DNA of 64,000 nt from Sphagnum compactum (lineage: Eukaryota; Bryophyta; Sphagnopsida; Sphagnales): assembly GCA_965153455.1 (NCBI GenBank), contig OZ234494.1:20646001-20710000 (forward strand). The letters are read 5' to 3'. The notes beneath the pieces were generated by a model, which saw only the letters and a program-made list of their open reading frames with translations, searched no databases and was not told the origin of the DNA. Below are positions 36,301 to 47,900 of this stretch, in pieces; the stretch's first letter is position 1, and the number at the start of each line of letters is the position of its first letter. The position numbers and the translations under genes are program-made.

Positions 36301-37241
36301 AAAGCAAGATTTGATTTGAAAAATAAAGTGAAAGACTCACATCGTAGGATAAATCTAGTGTTATTTGATATCAAGCTTCAAAGTTATGAGTTGACTTCTT
36401 TTTGGGGGGATGAGTTGAAATCATGAACTTAATATGATGATGATGAATTTAAGTTTGATGATGAAAATAACATGGGGTGAGTGTTGCAATGCTAGTTGAA
36501 AAAATAATAGATTCAACTACATGTTGAGTTTTAATTAATATGGAAGATAGAATATTTAGGCAATTTGATTAATTATTGTTAATAAAAAAGAATCAACAAA
36601 TTACAACTATGAGAAATAAAACTTTTGCACAATTTGATTTGATTTGAACTTGACAATGCACTTTCACTGTCATAATTTATCTTCCATCGTCATTACAACA
36701 CATGCACCACATTGTTAAGTTATTGTTTTGAGGAAATAATTTGCAACCTTAAAACACAAAACCTTAAACCACAACTTCAAACCCCCTAAACCAAATAAGA
36801 TAGAAATACGTCAATGAATGATACACCACATCCAAACCAGAATATGATTCACTTACAACAACACAAACAATTATGACATGGTAACCATTAAGAAGTTAAC
36901 TTAAAAAAGAGATAGAGTTTTGAGAATTTAGTAAGAAATGAAAGTTACAACGTAACAATTTTGATCTCTATTGGGTAAAATGCATTCAACACATAAAAAT
37001 GAAATGTAACAATATACGCAAAGAAATTATATATACTGTTGCATTCCATATTTTTGTGTTGAAGATAAACATACATATAAACACATAGAAACCAAATAAC
37101 TAATTAAACTACGACTATTTATTTTAGTTTGGAATTCATATTTGAATTATATTGAATTTTTTAAAAAAAACATACAAACATAATATCCACACGAAATAAA
37201 CACACAAAACACCCACACGAAACAACATAAACACTTATAGT
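33346..37241. other. AT-rich, no gene recognised
   Basis: No frame longer than about 70 residues and none with coding character. One GGCCAAC motif occurs near 34433. The stretch ends at the AGT target duplication (37239-37241) of the 12-kb CACTA element. Confidence 0.45.
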
Positions 37242-37249
37242 CACTACAA

Positions 37250-38030
37250 CAAAAGAGGGGCATATTGCGATCCAAATATCATCGCAAACAACAAAGAAAA
37301 CAGTTTTCGAAAACCCGCAGTTCCGAACAACAATTCCTCGCAAACTCTTAAGCCTTTGCGAAACCCTCACCTTCGCACTTGTACAATCGCAAGCTTTTCG
37401 CAACTCCCAAAACTGAAACAATCGCAAAACATTTCCGATTATAATGTCTTCTATACATGATTTGTGATTCACAATACATCGAAAATTATTTGCAACAAAC
37501 CCAACATCGCAACGACTTAACGAATAGACGCAAAAATCTATCGGTTTTCAATATAACGTCTAACGCAAACGTTTTGCGATGTTTACGATGCCGCTATGAA
37601 TTTGTGATAAAACAAACATCGGAAACGTTTTGGAACAAACTCATCAACGCTACAACTTAGCGAATCGACTCAAAACTCTATCGGTTTCCGATATAATATC
37701 TAACGCAAAGAGTTTGCGATCTGCAAAATGTCGCTAAACGTTTGTGAAATGTAGGATTTCGCAAACCTGTTCTGGAATGATTTTAACCGTCAGAGTTTAG
37801 CGATGTCTGTGAGATGGTATATTTGGTCTTTTGGCTTTTGTAGTGTTGCGAAGAAATATGACTCGCAAATAGTTTTGAGATTGATTGTGTATCGCAAGAG
37901 CATGGCACTGTATTCTTATTTTGTACGCAGGGTTTATATTCATTTGGAGTCACTTTGGGCCGGAAAAAAAAAAATCTATATCAAAATTTCAAAAGTTACA
38001 ATGTACAAGGGTTTGCAAGTCTCGGGTATC
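37250..38030. promoter_or_regulatory. Left subterminal repeat region (TTGCGA/TCGCAA)
   Basis: About 25-30 copies of TTGCGA, TCGCAA, GCGAAA or close variants, in both orientations, within 0.8 kb of the left end. Subterminal motif clusters are where TnpA-type proteins bind in En/Spm elements, so these are the likely binding sites of an element-encoded protein. The role is inferred; the clustering is seen. Confidence 0.75.
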
Positions 38031-38045
38031 TAACACATTAGCTGT

Positions 38046-39844
38046 CTATCTAGACCTCCTTCCCTTCTTGGATTTCTTCCTTGAATCTTTCTTCCTAGTG
38101 TTCTCTGGTGGAGGGGGAGGCTGCTCATCCTCCTCCCTCTCTTCATCGTCCCCCTGCCCCTCCTCCTCGTCCTCATCCTCCTCCCTACCCACGCCCCCTG
38201 CAGAACCTGCATTTCGATTAGCAAATGAATTGGGTCCACTGCTAGTGGTAGCTACACTGAGGGGAGCAGTGCTAGTGCCTCTCTCCTCCTCATCACTGCT
38301 GCCCTGAGAGCTCTCACTCTCACCCTCAGATGCCTGCATTTCAACATGCAAAGCTTAGTCAACAATGAAAATCTTGATTCAAATGAAAACAATCTCAACA
38401 CAAACAGAAATTCAATCCTAACCAAACCCACTCACCAATAGTGCATCAACATGTTCAAAAAGATGCTCCTTGCCATGCTCCTGGCCCATTGTCATTTCTG
38501 CAGCTATGATCTTCCTCTTGTACCTCTTGTACTGTCCCCATAAAACAACAGGTAAAAAAAAACGCATATTTGCGAAGCGTAGAACTTCGCATATTTTAAC
38601 TTGCGAAGCAGTTTGCGATTTGTTCAAGTCTACGAACTCTTTTGCGAAGCGCAGACTTTCGCATACTGTATCTTGCGAAGCAGTTTGCAAAACAAATAGC
38701 ATCGTAACTTTGCGAACTAAACGCCATTTGACACATCTTTGCGATGCAATTCACATCGCAAAAGGTATCCCAAACAGTCCTATGTGACTCGACAGAAATG
38801 AATCTTTGCAGAAAACAAATGGAGGGTAGGGAGTGTACTTATAAATGCTGCTTTGAGGCCAGGATTGCCACCTTGCCCTAGCCTGTGGGTGGTGGGTGGA
38901 ACTAGTTTCACTCGCTCTGCTACCTTGAGGAACTTCAATGGTGGATCACCGACCTCGTCCACCACTGATTGGCATTCAGCAAGTTTCAGCTCCAGTGCCT
39001 TCAGGTCACGGTCCGACCTCCCAGACTCTCGTGCCTTCTTGGCCTTGGCTAGCTGCTCTGTGATCTCCTTCAATTGCCTTGCTGCTTTCAGCTGCACCTC
39101 AGATTGGTAGAAGGCATTCCAGATGTCTTCTGAGAACTGAAGCGGCCTTTCCAAGTTCCTGTACACATTCAGGTCTCTCAGGTGAGCACGAATCTTCATC
39201 CTGTCATGGTATCTTGCTTGAGACATTGAATTGGAGATCTTGTCTGCAATCCATTGTGAATCAAGCTCTCCTCCATTTCGAAATGCTCCCTTGACCTGAT
39301 TTATCACTCTCCTTTGCTCTGCCTTTGAGAGAGTGCCCCACTCAACTCCTCGTGCAAAGTTGGTGGAGACAATGTGCCTAATGGTGCTCTTGGCCCCAGT
39401 GTATGCCAGCTCGGTTGGAATTCCCTCCTCTGCTAATGTTATCAGAGGGAGCTTCTTCCTCTCCTCCTCCTCCTTCTTCTTCAGATCGAGCTTCTCCTTT
39501 CTGATGGCATCCCTCTCATCCTTCCTCCTTTTCTTCTCAAGCGTTCTAGGTGAGAGAGCTCCTGTTGTTGCTCTCTCATCTCTCTTTCTCTTCTTCTCTG
39601 CTGCCTTGGCTTCTGCAGCCTTCCTTGCCTCGTCCTCTCTTTGTGCTTCCCCAACAGTCAGCCCTGCTTGCAATGCTTGACCTAAGATGGCTGTCAAGGA
39701 TGCCAGCCCTTTACGTGTCCTAGTATCGATTGCAAATAGCTGTGAAGCTCTCAAGTGATCAGCAACCATCTTCCTCAACCTTTCCTCATTGTTGTCACCT
39801 CCTCTAGACCCAGAACCCCCTCCCCCTCCACCAGTCCCAGCCAT
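38046..39844 (-). CDS. CACTA accessory protein, Gly-rich and charged coiled coil (TnpA-like candidate)
   Basis: Three exons fit: 39844 to about 38924 (donor CTCAAG/GTAGCA, or a later donor near 38851 which would be out of phase), 38531-38436 (after GGACAG, before TTG/GTGAGT) and 38333-38046 (after ATGCAG). The predicted length is about 434 residues. It begins MAGTGGGGGGSG, has an Ala/Lys/Arg/Glu-rich basic coiled coil at about 75-140 (KAAEKKRKRDERA), a mixed helical middle containing GTLSKAEQRRVINQVKGAFR, and an acidic Ser/Asp/Glu tail ending in a basic Lys/Arg cluster. The ATG at 39844 is preferred because the duplicated copy keeps it. It is divergent from the SET gene, with TTGCGA motifs in its intron (38560-38770) and promoter. 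No named domain was recognised; a DNA-binding TnpA-like role is inferred from position. Confidence 0.6.
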
Positions 39845-40257
39845 TACAATCTGCCCCCTCCTGTCTGCCCAAGCTTTCCTTCTACAATTCTCGAGCAATG
39901 CCGAGAATGAGTTCAAATTCACTCGCCGTGGTACTCTAGTCTAGACCCCCAAAAAGCTTGGGCAGACACCTTATTCCGTTCTAGCTTAAGGACTTTCGGA
40001 AATTTAGGGCTTGCGATGTAACCCGCATCGCAACCTGTGATACGGTATTGCTCGCAATGGCCGTGCAATGCTTTCTGTATCACAACGTTGGATGGTTGTG
40101 AAGTCGGGGGCTTCGCTAACGTCGACGGAATTAAAGGTTTTAGGGCTTTGGTTTAAGTAACGGATCCAAATGCGAAAACGGATGCGATGGTAGGGGGTTC
40201 GCAAGGGGTTAGCAAAGTTTTAGGGTTTAAGGTTTCTTCTCAAGAGTTCTATGTCAG
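39548..40257. repeat. Unit A of a 710-bp tandem duplication
   Basis: Contains the 5' part of the accessory gene (39548-39844) plus about 410 bp of divergent promoter. The same sequence recurs as 40258-40548 joined to 43004-43423 after removing the LTR-like insertion. The edges share GAGAGCTCCTGTTGT-like microhomology (near 39555, 40258 and 43410), which suggests a microhomology-mediated event. The two units differ at a few percent of positions. Confidence 0.85.
40010..40250. promoter_or_regulatory. Divergent promoter region, copy A
   Basis: Upstream of the accessory gene; rich in GCGAT, TCGCAA, TTCGCAA and GGTTTTAGGG-type motifs shared with the subterminal regions. Its copy B (about 43150-43400) now lies upstream of the SET gene. 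Shared motifs suggest the element's own DNA-binding protein could act here, as TnpA does on the Spm promoter; this is inference. Confidence 0.45.
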
Positions 40258-40541
40258 AGAGCTCTTGTTGTTGCTCTCTCATCTCTCTTTCTCTTCTTCT
40301 CTGCTGCCTTGGCTTCTGCAGCCTTCCTTGCCTCCTCCTCTCTTTGTGCTTCCCCAGCAGTCAGCCCTGCTTGCAATGCTTGACCTAAGATGGCTGTCAG
40401 GGATGGCAGCCCTTCAGGTGTCCTAGTATCGATTGCAAACAGCTCTGAAGCTCTCAAGTGATCAGCAACCATCTTCCTCAACCTTTCCTCATTGTTGTCA
40501 CCTCCTCTAGACCCAGAACCCCCTCCACCAGTCCCAGCCAT
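40254..40541 (-). pseudogene. Truncated duplicate of the accessory-gene 5' end
   Basis: Encodes about 95 residues nearly identical to residues 1-95 of the accessory protein (MAGTGGGGSGSRGGDNNEE) and then runs into duplicated promoter sequence and a stop. It kept the start codon and reading frame but lost the rest of the gene. Its own promoter copy was separated from it by the insertion at 40549. A short peptide could still be made, but there is no evidence for function. Confidence 0.75.
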
Positions 40542-41061
40542 TGCAATCTGTGAGCCATGGATTATAGCTCAACAATTAGTTAAGCTTTAGTTCCTTAAAT
40601 TTCCTTAGTACTAATGATTTGAATGCTTATAAACCTTCAAGTAGTGATTATTAAAAGTTGAATTAGTTTTTGTGATATTTCTAGGCATAGAGTAATTCTT
40701 TATTTCAGTGGATGTAACACTTAATTAGTTAGGACCTAGTAAACTTTTAAAATTACATTATCCTTTTTAGTTTGTAGAGAAGGGGAAGGGGATGTAGAAT
40801 TAGATGTGAATTATTGATATATAGGAAATACAAGCCCATAATTAACAATATTTCGCATGACAAGGTTGAGTAGTCTGTAGAATGATCTTCAAGCACTAAT
40901 GATGTACTTGTAGGATTTTTAGGATGTAGTCCTAATACATCTTTATTTAGTTTCACTTCTATCAGACTTTGAAATATAATCAAAATCAAACGTAAGTAGC
41001 AACAGTTCCGCCTGAGTAGCCTCAAGTGAATTACAATTGAATAACTGACTAAAAGGATAAA

Positions 41062-41475
41062 TCACAGTTGTAAAAATTCTAGGATGCGACGGATGGTGCG
41101 AGCGAGGTACTCGGCTCGATGCTCCAGGGGAAGTGGGTTGATCGGGCCTCGTAGCCAACGATAATGGCCGTCACCGGGAACCCACGTTCGACAATGGAGA
41201 CGGACATCATCATCTTCGCACTGGCACTCTTCAAACCTTTCTGGCGCGGCTCCACGAGCAGGAACAAACTCTAGATAAATGGCTAAAGCATGTGGGTTAG
41301 GAGATAGTCGACGATCCCATACCGAACGAGCAACTCGAGTGCGCACCACTCTCCTGGGCGGTTCTTCTTCGCGCGGCCGTTGAGAAACATCCAAGTCGAG
41401 CGATGCTTCTTCAAGCTCTTCTTCTTGTACAGGTGCGACCGGAGGATTTGAAGGCGTAGCATCATCGTCCACCAT
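41062..41475 (-). CDS. Short GC-rich ORF inside the LTR-like insertion, unknown
   Basis: From ATG at 41475, shortly after an acceptor-like GATGCAG, the minus strand encodes about 138 residues: an acidic/Pro-rich start (MVDDDATPSNPPVAPVQEEE), an Arg-rich centre (PPRRVVRTRVARSVWDRR), a Cys/His-bearing stretch (ECQCEDDDVRLHCRTWVPG) and a charged C-terminus. GC content is far above the flanks, and the frame is intact in a setting where random frames are short. I do not recognise the family. It may be a captured host exon or an LTR-encoded product of the element. Confidence 0.4.
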   Translation of the reverse strand: MVDDDATPSNPPVAPVQEEELEEASLDLDVSQRPREEEPPRRVVRTRVARSVWDRRLSPNPHALAIYLEFVPARGAAPERFEECQCEDDDVRLHCRTWVPGDGHYRWLRGPINPLPLEHRAEYLARTIRRILEFLQL

Positions 41476-42364
41476 GACTAGTTGCGCCTGCATCAACAAA
41501 AACCAAAAAGGTAGTACGAACAAAGTGGTACTTGCGTTCAAAAAGGGTCGAGGCCTTTTTATTTAATAAATTAGGGTAGGCGTAAGGCGTGGGAATGACG
41601 GCGGAACTTCATCAAAACTCGAACACCCTAGATCTAAGGGATTCATCAAACCCTAAATTCAACGGTGGATCTAGAAGTATGTGAGAGTTTTTCTTTTGTG
41701 ATGCAAATTGTAATTCCAATTTCCTATGTACTACATAGTTAATTAGTGCATAGTAAAGTAAATAGGTAGGGAATATCAAGGAGTAAATGTTACATGGAAA
41801 TGTTACTTCAACCATTGAATTAGTCAAGTAAGAACTCAAGGACTCTTCCTTGTTACTACCGATAATTTATCCTAGTAGTTAGTTACTTGAAGTAATTAGG
41901 ATGAAGAAGTAGGATGTGAGGGTTAACGGACGGAAAAGATAAGGATCAAGCTCAAGAGACCTCATCAAGATATCCAAGATAAGGGGAGATTGGATCCTCC
42001 AATTCCATTCGTCATGAAGATTGTCATCCTCTTTGATTGGAGGATGGAATATTTCTTAAGTTTCATTGGGCCCATGGATTCTCATCCTAATTTCAATTGG
42101 ATGGCCATTCATTCTCAAATTTTCATTGGCCCTTGAAGGATGAGGAGGCCATTGATTGGTGCAAAAGGATTTCAAAGCTTAATTGGACAAGGAAAAGAAG
42201 CTCAAGGAAGGTCATGGAGGCTTGCCAAAGGAGAAGGCATGGTGTGTATGGAAAAAAAGAGAAGAAAGAGGAGAATGAAGTGTGAGAGAGGTTGTTAGTT
42301 CTTGTGTGTGGAAGTGTTCATGAAAAGGTTATGAAAAAATGAAGCATGGAATGGAGTTGTGTGT

Positions 42365-42760
42365 AGCAAAGAATCGTAATGAAGCCTCTGGACTTTTGGT
42401 TTAGTTAATTGTTTCTCTGCAATCCACCGTTGGATTTGCGTCAAAATTCAATCAGTTTTGGTTTGGAAGGTGTAAAAGCTCCTCCCAAAAATTCAACATC
42501 ATCGGTTTTGCTGTGAGGGAGTTGCAGGTGTTGGAAGTAGAGGGTGTTGAAGAGGGGTTCATGAAATAATCGTAGTGAAGCCTCTGGACTTTTGGTTTAG
42601 TTAATTGTTTATCTCAAATCCACCGTTGGATTTGTGTCAAAATTAAATTAGTTTTAGTTTGGAAGGTGTAGAAGCTCCTCCCAAAAATTCAACATCATCG
42701 GTTTTGCTGTGAGGGAGTTGCAGGTGTTGAAAGTAGAAGAGGTTGAGATGTTTGTTTTGT
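42365..42760. repeat. About 200-bp tandem repeat, two copies
   Basis: The block starting GTAATGAAGCCTCTGGACTT and ending GAGGGAGTTGCAGGTGTTG is present at about 42370-42545 and again at about 42570-42750 with few differences. It lies inside the LTR-like insertion near its right end. Confidence 0.8.
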
Positions 42761-43595
42761 TTTCCTCAATGAAAGCAAATGGTTTTTAGTTTCGGGGCTT
42801 AACTTTGGTCAAAGACATAAAATAAAATAAAAACTCATGAGATTTGGACACAACGCATTAGATTTTTTTAATGAATTTCATTACTTACTTCGAACCACCT
42901 TACTTGTTGGACTACACTACATAGTAGTTCCACTTCCAACCGGGTCTTTTATTGTGAGTGCATATCTTAGTGGTGAAGGTGTGCAATAAATCCTCACACA
43001 ATCCGCCCCCTCCTGTCTGCCCAAGCTTTCCTTCTACAATTCTCGAGCAATGCCGAGAATGAATTCAAATTCACTCGCCATGGTACTCTAGTCTAGACCC
43101 CCAGAAAGCTTGGGCAGACACCTTATTCCGTTCCAGCTTAAGGACTTTTGGAAATTCAGGGCTTGCGATGTAACCCGCATCGCAACCTGCGATACGGTAT
43201 TGCTCGCAACGGCCGTGCAATGCTGTTCGTATCACAACGGATGAAGGTTGCGAAGTCGGGGGCTTCGCTAACGTAGGAGGAAGTTAAAGGTTTTAGGGCT
43301 TTGGTTTAAGTAACATATGCAGATGCGAAAAGGGATGCGATGGTAGGGGGTTTGCAAGGGGCTCGCAAAGTTTTAGGGTTTAGGGTTTCTTCTCGAGAGT
43401 TGTAGGTCAGAAAGCTCCTGTTGTGCATATGCCAAAGGGTTTCGGGCAACCAGTCCTATAGGCATTGTTGAGCCCACATTGGATGCAGGTATGCATTTCT
43501 TTTTGGTTTAGGTAGTCTCAATTTATGAGTTGTCAATGGTTTATATTGTTGTATCACATGATTTTTGAAAGTCCTATCTGGTCTTTGCCTTACAT

Positions 43596-44770
43596 TTGTG
43601 CCTTATGAATGTGACAGATGATATGTCTTCCTCCTCCGTTATCTCCACTAGTGACTCATCCTCCTCAAATGAAGGCACATCAGCTCATACGCAAGCAGAG
43701 GTGTCTCATTCTCCTCATGGTCCACCTCGGCAGCTTTGCCAATGCACCAAGTGTGTTGGTCAGATTTCACAAAAGTCATATGTTTGTGCTCAACACATTC
43801 AGCGATTTGGGCGTCATCGTGGTCTTACCCCAGGAGCTTCTTCATCTCATGTGGTCAGTGTCATTTTACCATTGTCATTTTTCCTCTTTGATACATGTTA
43901 TTTTTCATGAAATCCTCTTTGAAACTATTTTCACTTCCATGGTTTGTTGTGGTTTTTTGAATGTAATAGGGTTCCCGTATGACACCACCACCCTATGTTC
44001 TATCACAAGGGGTTTTAGCTACCATAGGAAATGCACTTTCGCATGCATTTGCTGTAGGGATTGGTGCCTCTCATGAGGCCAGTAATCCACATCATGAGGC
44101 AAGGCCATGTCTGCCCTCCGTTAGACAACGATCCAAAGCACAACGTCCAAGTGAGGGTCATGCTAGGACTATTGTTGAGGGCAGATGGGGTATGTGTGAG
44201 TTCACTGGCAAATGTGCCAATATTATCCAATCATGGAACCCTGCAGTTCTTGGGTTGCTTGATAGTTTGCCCTATGATGAGGAGGTTGTGGTTTGGGGTA
44301 GACGATGGATTGTTAAGACCTCTACACTTGGAGAGAGGCATGGCTATGGAGTATATGCTTGTGAGGACATCATTGTAGAGGATTCAACTAGTTATTGTAG
44401 AGAGGGTCCTACTTTGTTCCCTTATGGTGGGCCTATCTATAAGAGAAGACATTGGAACATGATCCTCAGACAACATCCTGAGTGGAAGACCTTTGCTCTT
44501 GAGATGGACACCTTTGCTGGTAGCACTAGGAGGCATAGTGATGTGAGGGTGATAGATGGAGACCCCATACGTTCTGGAAACATTGCTGGTTTCATCAACA
44601 GTACGGTGGGGAGTCGGCCTAAGCGTAGGGCTAATTGTGAGTGGGTTTTTGTTGAGGGACCTCCTCCAGCACCATATGGCAAGACTTATCATGAAGACCA
44701 TTGCCTGGTGTTAGCTACTAGGACGATCAGATCAGGAGATGAGTTGTTTACACACTATGAGTGGAATTAG
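43596..44770 (+). CDS. SET-domain protein carried by the CACTA element
   Basis: Two exons, 43596-43850 and 43970-44770 (donor CTCAT/GTGGTC, acceptor TAATAG, phase 0), give 351 residues. Exon 1 has a Ser-rich stretch and a Cys/His cluster (C48, C50, C53, C64, H67; LCQCTKCVGQ then HIQRFGRHRG) reminiscent of the transposase-associated zinc motif of tnp2 elements. Exon 2 carries a SET-like fold signature: GYGVYACEDI (210-219, the GxG block), NIAGFINSTVG (289-299, in place of the RFINHS core) and GDELFTHYEWN (341-351, with the catalytic-type Tyr near the C-terminus). The frame is intact. SET proteins usually methylate lysines, often on histones. The stop is only 167 bp before the transposase ATG. 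Activity, and whether exon 1 is shared with the transposase, are unknown. Confidence 0.75.
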
Positions 44771-44937
44771 GATTCCACCATTTCTGAACTATGTACTTTG
44801 TTTAAGACATAACATACCATATCTATATACATGCATTTTGGCATTTTTTATTTATAATGTAATATGCAACTCTGCTTGGTATATAGTTAAGATCTTCTGG
44901 ATTTGGTATTGCATAGAATATTCGGCCTTCTGAAGAC

Positions 44938-47900
44938 ATGCTGCCACGGAGGTTGAGAGCAACATATCGGGAAATGGGCATGCCAGACAAATCAGACTCT
45001 TCATCAACTCATTCTTCATCAAATGACTTGTCTGCTCATGATGAAGGTGTCTCTCAACCAGTTCAGGAAGCACCACTGCCTGCAAACCAAGAACAAGCAA
45101 TGGATGACTTCATGGTTGACTGGTTTGGACTTGACATAGTTGATGATATGTCTGGCAACCCACATGATGAAGGAGCCAATGCAGATGATCCACGTCATCA
45201 ACATACTGCCCAGGCACAACGGCAGTGGCAAGAGGCGAAGGCACATGCTCAAACACCTATTTTTCAAGGTGCAAGGTTAAGCCGTTTAGCAGCCATACTG
45301 GGGTTGTTAAACATCCAAGCAAAACACAAGGCAAGCAATACTATGTTGTTAGACATTTTCCAGTTTTGTCATAGCCTCTTACTACCTGAGGAAAATGTTT
45401 TGCCAAGATCTTGGAAGGAGGCTAAAAAGATCTTATCCTCCATAGGCATGGAGTATCAAATTGTCCATGCATGTGTTAATGACTGCATGTTATTTCATGG
45501 GAACAATGCCCATTTAACGGAGTGCAGTACATGTGAAGAGGCTCGATATGATCCTCAGATGCTTACAGAGAAGGTGCCCAGGAAATAAGTAAGGTGGTTT
45601 CCCATTATTCCTCGCTTGCTGCACATGTATCGATGTACAGACTTGGCTGAGTTAATGGTTTGGCATAAGGAACATCGATCAGAGCCTGGTGTTATGAGGT
45701 TACCGGTTGACTCTCCTGCTCACAAGCATGTGGAGTCAACATGGCCAGAGTTTGAGCGTGACCCTAGGCATGTGAGGTTGGGGTTAGCATCAGATGGTGT
45801 TAGTCCACATTCACTTGGAGGAAAGGGACGACCTACCTCTGTTTGGCCAGTTGTTGTCATGAATTACAACCTTCCTCCGTGGTTGTCTATGAAAAAAGGA
45901 TTTTTGCTGCTTTCTCTTATTATCCCAGGGCCAAGTAAGGTGAAAAACCTAGACACCTACTTAGCACTAGTGGTCGATGAGCTCAAAACATTGTGGGATG
46001 GAGTATGGGCATATGATGGGAGGAAGACCACTGGAGGAATACCACGTGTATTCAAGTTGAGGGCAATCTGCATGTGGACAATGCATGATTATCCTGGTAA
46101 GAAATCATGCACATGCCTCTATATATTTCTTTATTATTCTGTTTTGTGATTATTTGTTGTTCTAATATTCCGTTCTTCTACAATCAGGGTTTGGTTTTGT
46201 AAGTGGGCTGCAAACTCAAGGCTACAAGGCCTGCTCTACATGTGGCCCAAGTTTCGAGGACATGGCTAAATACTCAAGCCATCTTCGCAAAATTGTTTAC
46301 CTTGGCCATACAAAGTTTCTTCCACTGGGACATGATATGAGATCAGACCCACTTTTATTTTCATCTTTTGACATGCCTTATGGTGATGAGCGTGATATTC
46401 CAGAAGCTACCACTTTTGCATATTGGAGGGATGTGGCCAATAGAGTTATTGACCTAAATGATTCTATGGTGTTTCAGGGTAGTGGATTGACAAGGTGGGG
46501 TATATTCAACAGCTTGCCTTACTGGGGTGAGCTGAAAATACGTCATCTCTTGGACCCCATGCACATTGAGGGAAATGTGGGAAAGGTTATCGTAAAACAG
46601 CTCTATGGAGAGAAGGACAGTAACTTTAGGGAGGCCTGTGAGGATTTTGAGAGGCATCCCGATGTGTGGATTACTGTTGATCCTAACACAGGTATTGAGC
46701 AGCGACCATCAACTCCATGGACACTTACTACACAAGAAAGAAGAGACTTTCGAAATCGCATAGGAGAGATGCGATTCCCTACAGGTTTGAACTTTGATGG
46801 CAAGGGTTGAATTTAGAAGTACTCTATTGCTTTTATTTATATTTAAATCTGTATGCCTTATACTGGAAAAAGAGTTTGAAGTATAGAATGTTATCTGTTG
46901 GATGTCTAGAATATTTTTGTATAATTTTATGGTACCTTGTTGCAGGTTATGGAGCTAATCTTCAAAAAGCTTTTGGTAGGGACGACGACAAGTGGCCAAG
47001 GTATCTCAAGACACATGACTATCATCGTTTACTGCAACACATATTGCCTGTGGCAATAATAGGCTTAGCTAATGCAAAAGTACAAGATGCTCTTTGGTCA
47101 TTGGGATATCTGTTGAGATGGGTATGCTCAAAGGAGTTATTTGTAGAGGAGATTCCAAGAATGAGGGTAATAGCAGCAGAGGTGGTATGCAAGTTGGAAA
47201 AGGCCTTCCCTCCATCATTATTTGATTGTCAAGTGCATTTACTAGTTCACCTTGTGGATGAGATAGCCATTGCTGGTCCTGTGCATTGTCGGTGGATGTA
47301 TTGGCTTGAAAAATATATGGCAGTATTAAAAGGTTATGTCCGTAACCATGCACGAGTGGAGGGAAGCATGGCAGCAGGACACTTGGCAGCAGAGAGCATG
47401 TTTTATTGCACCAACATCTTGGCCACTATAGATCCATCATGTCTTCATGTCTGGATGGAGGAAAGAGAAGAGGAGGAAGACCGTTTGACTGGTGCCATCA
47501 AAACACGTATGTTATTACCTACAGAGTTAATTCAGCTGACCACATTCATGTTGAATAATAACAATGTCATGGAAGAGTGGAGGAACTTCTATGAGAATGC
47601 CAAAAGAATGAGTGGGAGATCAAGGATTTTTCCTACGTTTCATAAGTACATGAAAGAGAAGTTGGTTGAAGTGGATCAATTGTTGGCACAAGGAGAAAGT
47701 ATAGCATGTTTTCCAGAGATCACAGATGATGTTCGCACCATGGTTCATGGACCACTGAGAGTTGTGACAACACGTTCAGCAATGTGGACACAAGGAAGAC
47801 ATTTCAGGTATTCATTTTTTCTATTTCATTAGGCATATTAATTCATCTTCATATTCCAGACAAGTTTTTTAGAATGTTCTAGGATGATTTTTATGGGCAT

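Larger units (their letters stand above)
40549..42998. mobile_element. 2.45-kb nested LTR-like insertion (solo LTR or TRIM-like)
   Basis: The insertion starts TGTGAG and ends CTCACA, and is flanked by the 5-bp duplication CAATC (40544-40548 and 42999-43003). TG...CA termini with a 5-bp duplication are the hallmark of LTR retroelements. Its absence from the otherwise parallel unit A sequence (CAATCTGCCCCCTCC) proves it is an insertion. I found no internal long direct repeats, primer-binding site or polyprotein, so a large solo LTR is the simplest reading. It carries a coding-quality exon (41062-41475) and a tandem repeat (42365-42760). Confidence 0.85.

Noticed and set aside
37885-38307. A 140-residue Ser-rich plus-strand frame
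   Set aside because: It is the reverse of the acidic last exon of the accessory gene (Glu/Asp-rich codons read as Ser runs) and has no independent support.
39333-39680. A hydrophobic Ser/Phe-rich plus-strand frame
   Set aside because: Antisense of the Lys/Glu-rich coiled coil of the accessory protein; typical shadow frame.
40549-42998. DNA transposon reading of the insertion because of the TGTGAG/CTCACA inverted ends
   Set aside because: The inverted match is only 6 bp and the 5-bp CAATC duplication with TG...CA ends fits an LTR element better, although it is not excluded.
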